A DNA stretch of 11,973 bases from Bacillota bacterium (GTDB taxonomy: Bacteria; Bacillota; Clostridia; Acetivibrionales; DSM-1351). Positions 1 through 6,578 of this stretch are shown in pieces (the first letter of the stretch is position 1; each line of letters begins with the position of its first letter). The position numbers and the translations under genes are program-made. A model generated the notes under the pieces. It made no database searches, had not been told where the DNA came from, and saw only the letters and a list, made by a program, of their open reading frames with translations. The DNA lies in the NCBI GenBank assembly GCA_023412275.1, contig JAEYNY010000186.1, forward strand, positions 1-11,973, written 5' to 3'.

Positions 1-74
1 TCTTTATACAACTTTACAATTCCTTGGCCACTCTTTTTTAACCGAGATACTTTTTTAACCTCGTTTTCAGCCAT
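1..74 (-). CDS. secE: SecE, preprotein translocase subunit (partial, N-terminus only)
   Basis: The first 24 codons lie in the window and the rest runs off the left edge. They read MAENEVKKVSRLKKSGQGIV and then KLYK. SecE is the small membrane subunit that clamps SecY in the Sec protein-export channel. A short, Lys-rich cytoplasmic N-terminus before the transmembrane helix is usual for Gram-positive SecE. The membrane helix is outside the window, so the call rests on this N-terminus and on the position just downstream of rpmG in the same direction, which is the common rpmG-secE-nusG order in Firmicutes. The ATG has a moderate ribosome binding site (GGAAGTG, about 6 bases upstream). Known: the gene order. 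Inferred: the name. Confidence 0.82.
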   Translation of the reverse strand, partial: MAENEVKKVSRLKKSGQGIVKLYK

Positions 75-178
75 TTTAATCACTTCCCAATAATAATATT
101 TAAATATAATTGGCAGTTATACCGTAATTGTTGACACAAAATACGTATAATTAAACATTGCCACCCTTTTGCACGAAA

Positions 179-328
179 CTATTTTGTTTCCTTGTGAACA
201 GTGTGCTTGTGACAGAATTTGCAATATTTTTTAAGTTCAAGTCTATCAGGGTCATTCTTCTTATTCTTCATGTTAGAATAATTTCTCTGTTTACAATCAG
301 TACATGCGAGCGTAATCTTAACTCTCAT
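179..328 (-). CDS. rpmG: 50S ribosomal protein L33 (zinc-ribbon form)
   Basis: This is a 49-residue protein of the large ribosomal subunit, the usual length for bacterial L33. It begins MRVKITLACTDCKQRNY. It carries two Cys pairs, C9-x2-C12 and C36-x2-C39, the zinc-binding (C+) form of L33. An in-frame ATG upstream at 367 would add 13 residues. The start at 328 is preferred because a near-perfect GGAGGTG lies 6 bases before it and because L33 family proteins start here. It precedes secE by 104 bases. A candidate promoter lies at 425-453, giving a leader of about 90 bases. The helicase gene diverges from the same region. The identification is secure. Confidence 0.96.
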   Translation of the reverse strand: MRVKITLACTDCKQRNYSNMKNKKNDPDRLELKKYCKFCHKHTVHKETK

Positions 329-334
329 CAATAA

Positions 335-341
335 CACCTCC
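335..341 (-). promoter_or_regulatory. Ribosome binding site that fixes the rpmG start
   Basis: On the minus strand this reads GGAGGTG, 6 bases before the ATG at 328. It is the reason for choosing the 49-residue L33 over the longer reading from 367. Confidence 0.85.
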
Positions 342-424
342 AGCCGCTCAAATTGTATTTTCTCCATGTATGTTTTTTAATCATTTTTGACATAAAAAAA
401 AAGACTTACACAGGAGCAATATTA

Positions 425-453
425 AATTTAACATATATATAATTAAAAGTCAA
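425..453 (-). promoter_or_regulatory. Candidate sigma-A promoter for rpmG (and secE)
   Basis: On the minus strand TTGACT (453-448) is followed after exactly 17 bases by TAAATT (430-425). The spacer ends in TGT, giving the TG of an extended -10. The -35 matches consensus at 5 of 6 bases and the -10 at 4 of 6. Transcription would start near 418, about 90 bases before rpmG. The leader contains a run of nine T (402-394) without a GC-rich stem before it, so it is not a convincing terminator. Inferred from sequence only. Confidence 0.5.
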
Positions 454-511
454 GCAGTGTTTTAATATACAGTCTGTTTTCCCCCTTAGTATAGAACAAC
501 CATTAACTAAA

Positions 512-532
512 TGTTATAATTAACAATATAAT
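512..532 (+). promoter_or_regulatory. Candidate extended -10 promoter for the DEAD-box helicase
   Basis: TGTTATAAT at 512-520 is a consensus extended -10 element. A second TATAAT follows at 527-532. No good -35 lies at the standard distance (TAGAAC at 492-497 is poor), which an extended -10 can tolerate. Starting from the first box, transcription would begin near 527 and leave a leader of roughly 25 bases before the ATG at 553. Confidence 0.45.
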
Positions 533-552
533 TTTAACGAAAGAAGATTACA

Positions 553-2181
553 ATGAACAAAACATTTAACGAATTGGGCATCTCAGCCCCTATTTTAAAA
601 GCTATTGATGACATGGGCTTTCAAACTCCCACTGAAGTCCAGAGCAAAGCAATTCCGCATATTCTTAATAAAGAAGATTTGATTGTTATGTCCAAAACAG
701 GCAGCGGGAAAACTGCGGTTTTCGGAGTTTCAATGCTACAGATGACCGATCCCGAGGCAGAAGGACCACTAGGTCTTATTTTGACTCCGGCAAGAGAACT
801 GGCTGTACAAGTGGACAGTGACATTCATAAAATGGCGAAATATCTAAAACATAAAACTACTGCAGTGTATGGTCAACATAATATTAATGTAGAAACTCAA
901 ATTCTTAAAAAGGGTGTATCAATTGTAACTGGAACCCCGGGACGAGTTTTTGATCATATAAGTCATGGTTCACTGGTCACAAAAAATATTCGTTTCCTAG
1001 TGCTGGATGAAGCAGACAGAATGCTTGACATGGGCTTTCTGGATCAGGTTGTAAGGATTATAAAGACTTTACCTAAAGATAGGATAACCCTTCTGTTTTC
1101 TGCTACTATGCCTCCTGAAATACATAATATCTGCAGCAGATATATGCAAAATCCTACTACTATAGAGATCGAATCACAGACTAAAACTGTAGATACTATT
1201 CATCAGGTGTATTACAGAGTTAATTATAATGAAAAGAACACACAGTTGAACCGTTTGCTTATAGTCGAAAAGCCGGAAAGCTGCATGATCTTCTGTAACA
1301 CCAAAGCAGCTGTTGACAGAGTTCAGAGCTTCCTCACCAAAAAAGGCTATTCTTCACAAGCACTTCATGGTGATATCCCCCAGAGTAAGCGCCTGAATAC
1401 CATACAGCAATTCAAACAGGGGAAGTTCCATCTACTGGTGGCAACAGATGTTGCTGCAAGAGGTATACATATTGAAGGTCTTTCTCTGGTAATAAACTAC
1501 GACGTCCCTAATGACAAGGATAATTACGTCCATAGAATTGGGAGAACAGGCAGGGCAGGACATGACGGTCGTGCTTTTTCACTTGTTACGGGGGATGACA
1601 TTATTAGTTTATATGAGATTGAAGAACATATCGGAGCTTTGATACCGGAGGATGAGTTACCGGACGAAGGTACCTTTAACAAGGCACTTTCAGAGGCAGA
1701 CCAATGGATAAAAACCAATTCTTCGAAGGAGAAAGCTCCTCACTCAACTTCTTCAGATTCAACTAATCTAAAGACGAAAAACATACACAGCAAAGACTCT
1801 CAGAGAATATCTTATACAAAACCGGATTATCCCAAACGTCCTGCTAGCCAAGGAAAGTCAACAGGGAAATCACTTTCCTCTGAGCCAAAGTCCGAAAGGA
1901 TTAATAAAGTTAATGCAACACATTCTGAAAAGAAGCCAACCAGGACACCAGTTGCTTCAGTAAGGGGTTCAAAACCGCCTATTCGCTCAGTATCAAGGCA
2001 TGTTTCCCCAAATAAAACACCGGGGTTAAACTCAACTGATATGATGCATTCCGCAGCTGCTGCATCCAATAGTACCCTTCGGACTTCCAGTGTTGTAAAC
2101 AACGAAAGCTCTGCTAAAAATGTCAATATAAATAAACAACCTTTGATTAAAAGGATAATTAACAGAATATTTGGTAGATAA
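553..2181 (+). CDS. DEAD-box ATP-dependent RNA helicase with long basic C-terminal tail
   Basis: This 542-residue protein unwinds RNA duplexes using ATP, with likely roles in ribosome assembly or mRNA turnover, including at low temperature. Domain 1 has the Q motif (F5 to Q30), motif I SKTGSGKT (47-54), motif Ia PARELAVQ (79-86), TPGR (128-131), DEAD (152-155) and SAT (183-185). Domain 2 has MIFCNT (245-250), ATDVAARGIHI (297-307) and HRIGRTGRAG (327-336). The core ends near residue 385. The remaining 155 or so residues are rich in Ser, Thr, Lys, Pro and Asn and look disordered. They end in an amphipathic LIKRIINRIFGR. No DbpA-type RNA-binding domain is visible, so a specific name (cshA, dbpA, deaD) is not assigned. 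The ribosome binding site is weak (AGAAG). The gene stands alone between a divergent rpmG and its own terminator. Confidence 0.95.
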   Translation: MNKTFNELGISAPILKAIDDMGFQTPTEVQSKAIPHILNKEDLIVMSKTGSGKTAVFGVSMLQMTDPEAEGPLGLILTPARELAVQVDSDIHKMAKYLKHKTTAVYGQHNINVETQILKKGVSIVTGTPGRVFDHISHGSLVTKNIRFLVLDEADRMLDMGFLDQVVRIIKTLPKDRITLLFSATMPPEIHNICSRYMQNPTTIEIESQTKTVDTIHQVYYRVNYNEKNTQLNRLLIVEKPESCMIFCNTKAAVDRVQSFLTKKGYSSQALHGDIPQSKRLNTIQQFKQGKFHLLVATDVAARGIHIEGLSLVINYDVPNDKDNYVHRIGRTGRAGHDGRAFSLVTGDDIISLYEIEEHIGALIPEDELPDEGTFNKALSEADQWIKTNSSKEKAPHSTSSDSTNLKTKNIHSKDSQRISYTKPDYPKRPASQGKSTGKSLSSEPKSERINKVNATHSEKKPTRTPVASVRGSKPPIRSVSRHVSPNKTPGLNSTDMMHSAAAASNSTLRTSSVVNNESSAKNVNINKQPLIKRIINRIFGR

Positions 2182-2200
2182 GCTTTTAAAACTATATTTG

Positions 2201-2228
2201 AAAGGGTGGCATATCAGCCACCCTTTTT
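2201..2228 (+). terminator. Rho-independent terminator after the helicase gene
   Basis: A perfect 10-base-pair stem, AAAGGGTGGC (2201-2210) with GCCACCCTTT (2217-2226), has a 6-base loop and runs into TTTTT (2224-2228). It lies 19 bases after the helicase stop and 13 bases beyond the convergent ilvB stop. Read on the minus strand the same stem is followed by CAAATA rather than a T run. It is therefore clearly a plus-strand terminator and at most a weak one for ilvB. Confidence 0.9.
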
Positions 2229-2241
2229 ATTATCTGTAATG

Positions 2242-3927
2242 TTAACAGTCAACCACTTCATTTAATCCGGCTCCCGGCGGAACTATTGGAAATACTTTGT
2301 CATCCTTGTCAATTGCAAAATTAAGCAGTACCGGACGGCAGGTTTCAGATAAGGCCGTACTAATAGCTTCATCTACCTGAGCCGGGTGATTTACGTTTAT
2401 ACCTTTTGCCCCAAAGGCTTCTGCCAGTGCTGCAAAATCTGTTCCTCTGTCGATTGATGTCTGACTGAATCTTCCCCCGAAAAATAATTCCTGCCACTGG
2501 CGAACCATTCCGAGTGCCTTATTGTTAAAAAGTGCAATTATTATCGGAAGTTTATATTCAACTGCTGTTGCAAGTTCGCTGCAATTCATTCTGAAGCTTC
2601 CGTCGCCTGCTATATTTATTACCTTTTTATCCGGTCTGGCAAGCTGTGCTCCAATACAGGCTCCAAGCCCATATCCCATTGTTCCGAGGCCGCCTGAAGA
2701 TATAAATTGTCTGAACCGATTATACTTGAAATACTGAGCCGCCCACATCTGGTGCTGTCCTACCTCTGTTGTTATTATTGCATCACCTTTAGTAAGCTCC
2801 CATATTCTTTCTATAATAAATTGTGGCTTAATTATCGTGTCTGAACCATCATATTTTAAAGGATAGATTTCCTTCCATTCCAATACTTTTTTTATCCAAT
2901 CCGTATCTTTTTTACAAACTATACCTTGCAGCAACGTTTTTAGTATTTTCTTTATGTCACCAACGAGAGGGTAATCTGCTCTCACATTTTTACTCACTTC
3001 AGCTGGATCAACATCTATATGCATTATCTTTGCTTCAGGCGCAAATGTGTTTATATTACTTACAATTCTGTCGCTGAATCGAGATCCTGCAACTATAAGT
3101 AAATCACAGCTATGTACGGCATAGTTAGAAGCTTTTGTGCCGTGCATGCCCACCATACCTGTGTATAAAGGATGTATCCCGGGGAATGTCCCCATTCCCA
3201 TAAGCGAGGTGCATACTGGGATTGATGCTGTTTCAGCCAGCTCTAATATTTCGTTTTCTGCACCTGCTATTCCGACTCCTGCTCCCGAGAGTAATAAGGG
3301 GCTTTTTGCTTCATTTATGGCTTTTATCGCCCGATCCAGATCGTCTGTGGATATTTCAGACACCTTTGTTGATTGATAATCATCTTTTTCAGGCTTTTGT
3401 GGCTTATACTCCACTTGTGCTGCCGTAACATCTTTGCACACATCCACTAATACAGGCCCCGGCCTGCCTTCTTTTGCAATGGCAAAAGCCTTTCTGATGG
3501 TCCGTGCAAGCTGTGTAACATCTTTTACTATAAAGTTGTGCTTAGTTACGGGCATTGTTATTCCGGTTATATCTACTTCCTGAAAGGAGTCCTTTCCTAA
3601 AAGTGCAGTGGGCACCTGTCCTGTTATTGCAACCATTGGTACGGAATCCATATATGCTGTTGCTATGCCTGTTACAAGGTTTGTTGCACCGGGCCCTGAT
3701 GTTGCTATACAAACACCTACCTTGCCGGTTGCTCTGGCATATCCGTCCGCTGCATGTGAAGCACCTTGCTCATGAGAGGTAAGTATGTGCCGTATTTCAT
3801 TTCTCGCCCTGTACAGGGCATCATAAATTATTATTGCCTGACCTCCCGGATATCCAAAAACCGTATCAACGCCTTGCTCTTTTAAACATTCTATAATAAC
3901 GTCAGCACCTGACAGTTTCATACGCAC
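2242..3927 (-). CDS. ilvB: Acetolactate synthase (AHAS) large, catalytic subunit
   Basis: This 561-residue thiamine-diphosphate enzyme joins two pyruvates to 2-acetolactate (valine, leucine), or pyruvate and 2-oxobutyrate to acetohydroxybutyrate (isoleucine). The N-terminal TPP domain has the catalytic Glu in SHEQGA (E53) and TSGPGATN (77-84). The middle domain carries SRFSDR (282-287). The C-terminal TPP domain has VGQHQMWAAQ (389-398) and the cofactor motif GDGS to NN (441-469). These features and the length point to the anabolic, FAD-containing AHAS type. The GTG at 3927 is preferred because GGAG lies 6 bases before it; an in-frame ATG at 3921 is the alternative. It sits 37 bases after ilvD and is very likely co-transcribed. 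No regulatory subunit gene (ilvN) follows: the next gene is the convergent helicase. Confidence 0.96.
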   Translation of the reverse strand: MRMKLSGADVIIECLKEQGVDTVFGYPGGQAIIIYDALYRARNEIRHILTSHEQGASHAADGYARATGKVGVCIATSGPGATNLVTGIATAYMDSVPMVAITGQVPTALLGKDSFQEVDITGITMPVTKHNFIVKDVTQLARTIRKAFAIAKEGRPGPVLVDVCKDVTAAQVEYKPQKPEKDDYQSTKVSEISTDDLDRAIKAINEAKSPLLLSGAGVGIAGAENEILELAETASIPVCTSLMGMGTFPGIHPLYTGMVGMHGTKASNYAVHSCDLLIVAGSRFSDRIVSNINTFAPEAKIMHIDVDPAEVSKNVRADYPLVGDIKKILKTLLQGIVCKKDTDWIKKVLEWKEIYPLKYDGSDTIIKPQFIIERIWELTKGDAIITTEVGQHQMWAAQYFKYNRFRQFISSGGLGTMGYGLGACIGAQLARPDKKVINIAGDGSFRMNCSELATAVEYKLPIIIALFNNKALGMVRQWQELFFGGRFSQTSIDRGTDFAALAEAFGAKGINVNHPAQVDEAISTALSETCRPVLLNFAIDKDDKVFPIVPPGAGLNEVVDC

Positions 3928-3964
3928 ATCACTCTCCCCTTTTATTCAATCATTAGTCCTAAAA

Positions 3965-5623
3965 TTATTTTAGTATTGCTCCTGTACTTGCAGATGTAAC
4001 CAATCTGGCATATCTGCCAAGGTATCCTGTGGTTATCTTAGGCTGAGGAGCTTTCCATGACTCTTTACGCTTTGCCATCTCTTCATGGGATACCTTAATG
4101 TTTATGCGGCCTGAAGGTATATCAATGTCAACTATATCACCTTCTCGAACAAGTGCTATGGGGCCGCCTTCCATTGCCTCCGGTGATACATGGCCGATTG
4201 AAGCTCCTCTGGAAGCGCCTGAGAACCTACCGTCTGTGATAAGTGCTACGTCACTGTCCAAACCCATTCCCGCAATAGCAGATGTAGGGCCCAGCATCTC
4301 TCTCATACCAGGGCCGCCTTTCGGGCCTTCATAGCGGATGATTACAACATCACCTTTGTTTATTTGTCCGTTATATATAGCCTTAATTGCGTCATCCTCG
4401 CTGTCAAATACTCTTGCAGGCCCTGTATGAACCAGCATTTTTTCAGCTACAGCCGATTTTTTGACTACTGCTCCGTCAGGTGCAATATTACCTCTTAGTA
4501 CAGCTATTCCACCAGTAGCACTGTGTGGTGCGTCTATGCTTTTTACTACGTCATGATCCTTTACTTTTGCATTTTGAATATTTTCTCTTACTGTTTTACC
4601 TGTGGCAGTTATCAAATCCAGATGGAGAAGATCTTTTCTAGCCAGTTCGTTCATGACAGCCTGAACACCCCCTGCATTGTATAAATCCTGTATATGATAT
4701 TTTCCTGCAGGAGCCAACTTGCACAGGTTTGGAGTCCTAGAGCTGATCTCGTTGATAATATCCAAATTAATCTCTATTCCTATTTCATTTGCAATAGCAG
4801 GAAGATGAAGTACTGAGTTTGTTGAACAACCAAGGGCCATATCCACTGTTAATGCGTTTTCAAAAGCTTCATTTGTAAGTATGTCAGAAGGCTTAATGTC
4901 ATTTTCAACCAGTTCCATAATTTTCATTCCTGCATACTTTGCCAGTCTAATACGCTCTGCATATACAGCGGGTATTGTTCCGTTTCCTGTAAGCCCCATT
5001 CCCAGAACTTCTGTAAGACAGTTCATGGAGTTTGCCGTAAACATTCCCGAGCATGAACCGCAGCCGGGACATGCATGGTTTTCAATCTCATCCACTTCTT
5101 CTTTTGTCATTGTCCCTGCTTTATATGAACCAACGGCTTCAAACATACTGTTGAGATCAAGCTGTTTTCCGTCCTTGTTAAGGGAAAGCATAGGCCCCCC
5201 GCTGATAACTATAGAAGGAATATTTATTCTTGCAGCAGCCATAAGCATTCCCGGTACAATCTTATCGCAGTTGGGAATGAAAACCATTCCGTCAAAGCTG
5301 TGTGCCTTTCCCATTGCTTCACATGAGTCAGCGATTAGCTCCCTGGTTGCAAGTGAGTATTTCCTTCCTGTATGTCCCATTGCTATACCATCGCATACGC
5401 CTATTGCACCAAATTCTATCGGTGTTCCACCGGCCATTCTGATTCCGGCTTTAACAGCTTCAGTTATTTTATCCAGATGTATGTGTCCCGGTATTATTTC
5501 ACTTTTTGAGTTTGCAACTCCAATTAATGGCCTTTCCAGTTCTTCGTCCGTATAACCCATAGCCTTGAAAAGTGATCTATGGGGTGCTTTTTCTATACCT
5601 TTTTTTACTACATCGCTTCTCAT
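3965..5623 (-). CDS. ilvD: Dihydroxy-acid dehydratase
   Basis: This 552-residue iron-sulfur enzyme dehydrates 2,3-dihydroxy-3-methylbutanoate and its methylpentanoate homologue to the 2-oxo acid precursors of valine, leucine and isoleucine. Cluster-ligand candidates are C119 in NCDK and C185, C188 and C191 in CPGCGSCSGMFTANSMN. The C-terminal GRFSGASRGASIGH motif is at 465-478, and full length is typical for IlvD. The ATG at 5623 has a strong AGGAGG 8 bases upstream. It is the first gene of an ilvD-ilvB unit. The 235-base upstream region holds a promoter candidate, a perfect inverted repeat and a terminator-like hairpin, so expression is probably controlled there. IlvC, the enzyme between IlvB and IlvD in the pathway, is not encoded in the window. 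Confidence 0.97.
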   Translation of the reverse strand: MRSDVVKKGIEKAPHRSLFKAMGYTDEELERPLIGVANSKSEIIPGHIHLDKITEAVKAGIRMAGGTPIEFGAIGVCDGIAMGHTGRKYSLATRELIADSCEAMGKAHSFDGMVFIPNCDKIVPGMLMAAARINIPSIVISGGPMLSLNKDGKQLDLNSMFEAVGSYKAGTMTKEEVDEIENHACPGCGSCSGMFTANSMNCLTEVLGMGLTGNGTIPAVYAERIRLAKYAGMKIMELVENDIKPSDILTNEAFENALTVDMALGCSTNSVLHLPAIANEIGIEINLDIINEISSRTPNLCKLAPAGKYHIQDLYNAGGVQAVMNELARKDLLHLDLITATGKTVRENIQNAKVKDHDVVKSIDAPHSATGGIAVLRGNIAPDGAVVKKSAVAEKMLVHTGPARVFDSEDDAIKAIYNGQINKGDVVIIRYEGPKGGPGMREMLGPTSAIAGMGLDSDVALITDGRFSGASRGASIGHVSPEAMEGGPIALVREGDIVDIDIPSGRINIKVSHEEMAKRKESWKAPQPKITTGYLGRYARLVTSASTGAILK

Positions 5624-5675
5624 ATATCAATTCCTCCTAATCCCCGAATATCATTATTTAATATGCATAAATATA

Positions 5676-5706
5676 CAAAAAACAGCCGGAAAAAATTCCA
5701 AGACTG
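5676..5706 (-). terminator. Terminator-like hairpin in the ilvD leader
   Basis: On the minus strand CAGTC (5706-5702), a TT bulge and GGAA pair with TTCC and GGCTG (ending at 5683) around a TTTT loop, followed directly by six T (5682-5677). One pair is G-T. It lies about 150 bases after the CvpA-family stop and about 55 bases before the ilvD start. It may end the upstream transcript. Because the best ilvD promoter lies just upstream of it, it may instead be an attenuator of ilvDB. Confidence 0.6.
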
Positions 5707-5718
5707 CACGCTAGCTAT

Positions 5719-5746
5719 ATTATAAAAATACAATATAAATTGTAAG
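5719..5746 (-). promoter_or_regulatory. Candidate sigma-A promoter for ilvD-ilvB
   Basis: On the minus strand CTTACA (5746-5741, 4 of 6 matches) is followed after 16 bases by a consensus TATAAT (5724-5719). The predicted start is near 5712, giving a leader of about 88 bases. No better -10 and -35 pair was found between the hairpin and the ilvD ribosome binding site. Inferred from sequence only. Confidence 0.5.
5729..5744. promoter_or_regulatory. Perfect inverted repeat overlapping the ilvD promoter (operator candidate)
   Basis: TACAAT (5729-5734) and ATTGTA (5739-5744) form perfect 6-base arms around a 4-base centre. The element occupies the spacer and part of the -35 box of the ilvD promoter candidate, where a bound repressor would block polymerase. 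It does not resemble the CodY consensus. In AT-rich DNA such repeats can also arise by chance. Confidence 0.35.
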
Positions 5747-5817
5747 AAACTGTTTTTTTAAGGTAACATCATTCTACTATTTAGATGGAAGTGTGTCTAT
5801 AAGATGGCGTGAATTAG

Positions 5818-5862
5818 ATAAAAAACATTAACTAGAATAGTGCATTAAATAAAAAACATTAA
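5818..5862. repeat. 14-base direct repeat pair at the end of the CvpA-family gene
   Basis: ATAAAAAACATTAA occurs at 5818-5831 and again at 5849-5862, offset by 31 bases. The second copy contains the stop codon of the CvpA-family gene. On the minus strand each copy contains ATG TTT TTT ATY followed closely by a stop, so neither can encode a useful leader peptide. It looks like a small local duplication. Confidence 0.6.
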
Positions 5863-6557
5863 TTCTGATGAGTATCATCTGGTGATATCCAACTGACAAT
5901 GAAATTATTTTCATAAAAATGGTCGGCAAACAAAGATTTTTCTATCTCCTCTATAGATGAACTGAATTTCGGAAATGCACTGAACAGTACAAGAACTGCA
6001 CAAATTACATAAACCGCAAGTATTCCTTCTACCGCACCCAGCACTATTCCGCCTGTTTTATCAAGCTGACGGAATACAGGTACTCTGGCGATAGTTTTTA
6101 TTATAACCTTTGCAAAAACAAGCCCGAACCTTATAAGAGCGTATATTATTATTAAACTTAATATATTCATTACAAGTGAAGCTATTTCATTACCAACAGC
6201 ATTTATTATACCTGAAAAGTCAAGTATATTACTTTTTTGTATGTGTTCTAATATAGAATCTTTTAAAAAGCCCGGCAGTTTCAAACCTTCAACCACTGAC
6301 TGCGCCGCAGTCTCCTTGGCATTGGATATGGTTTGTCCCTGCTGCTTCATCAACCCTCTTATCACTGACATTTTTACACTGTCATATAAGACTGTTTTCT
6401 GAAGTATCCCTGAAAGAACAGGATAAAATTTAACTGCAAAAATAACAGACAGAATGTATGACAGTAGTCTGAACACTGAATAAAGAAAACCATTTTTTAA
6501 TCCAATAAAAGTAAATACGGCTATAATGATCAAGACTGTGAAATCTGCCCAGTTCAT
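5859..6557 (-). CDS. CvpA family membrane protein
   Basis: This 232-residue integral membrane protein begins with the CvpA pattern MNWADFTVLIIIAVFTFIGL followed by KNGF. Two membrane segments lie at about 5-22 and 30-48. A middle soluble stretch is followed by two more hydrophobic segments at about 125-150 and 170-192, with a short polar C-terminus. The family is named after an E. coli protein needed for colicin V production, but its function in Firmicutes is not settled. The ATG at 6557 has GGAAGG 7 bases upstream. It lies 21 bases after the DUF5711-type gene and is probably translated from the same mRNA. The assignment rests on the N-terminal pattern and topology; a divergent copy or a related family cannot be excluded. 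Confidence 0.82.
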   Translation of the reverse strand: MNWADFTVLIIIAVFTFIGLKNGFLYSVFRLLSYILSVIFAVKFYPVLSGILQKTVLYDSVKMSVIRGLMKQQGQTISNAKETAAQSVVEGLKLPGFLKDSILEHIQKSNILDFSGIINAVGNEIASLVMNILSLIIIYALIRFGLVFAKVIIKTIARVPVFRQLDKTGGIVLGAVEGILAVYVICAVLVLFSAFPKFSSSIEEIEKSLFADHFYENNFIVSWISPDDTHQN

Positions 6558-6578
6558 ACTGTTTCCTTCCTTAGTATA

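Noticed and set aside
131..151. TTGACA followed by TATAAT on the plus strand between secE and rpmG
   Set aside because: The spacing is only 9 bases and the element points away from secE into rpmG on the wrong strand.
75..178. A tRNA or other RNA gene between rpmG and secE
   Set aside because: The 104 bases are AT-rich with no cloverleaf arms or strong stem; only the secE ribosome binding site is recognisable.
394..402. Run of nine A (T on the minus strand) in the rpmG leader as a terminator or attenuator
   Set aside because: No GC-rich stem precedes it on the minus strand, so it lacks the hairpin of an intrinsic terminator.
387..415. TTGACA upstream of the helicase on the plus strand
   Set aside because: No -10 is found at a 16-18 base distance (ACAGGA at 410-415), and better -10 elements lie closer to the gene.
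1827..2126. A 99-codon open frame on the minus strand opposite the helicase tail
   Set aside because: It mirrors the low-complexity tail, has no family features, no promoter and no ribosome binding site.
4881..5555. Long open frame of 224 codons on the plus strand opposite ilvD
   Set aside because: It is antisense to a highly conserved enzyme, has no ribosome binding site and no recognisable protein family. It is a by-product of ilvD codon use.
5624..5858. T-box riboswitch, branched-chain leader peptide or CodY box before ilvD
   Set aside because: There is no T-box sequence. Short frames such as MFFI, MHYSS and MHIK lack Ile, Leu or Val runs. No match to the CodY consensus was found.
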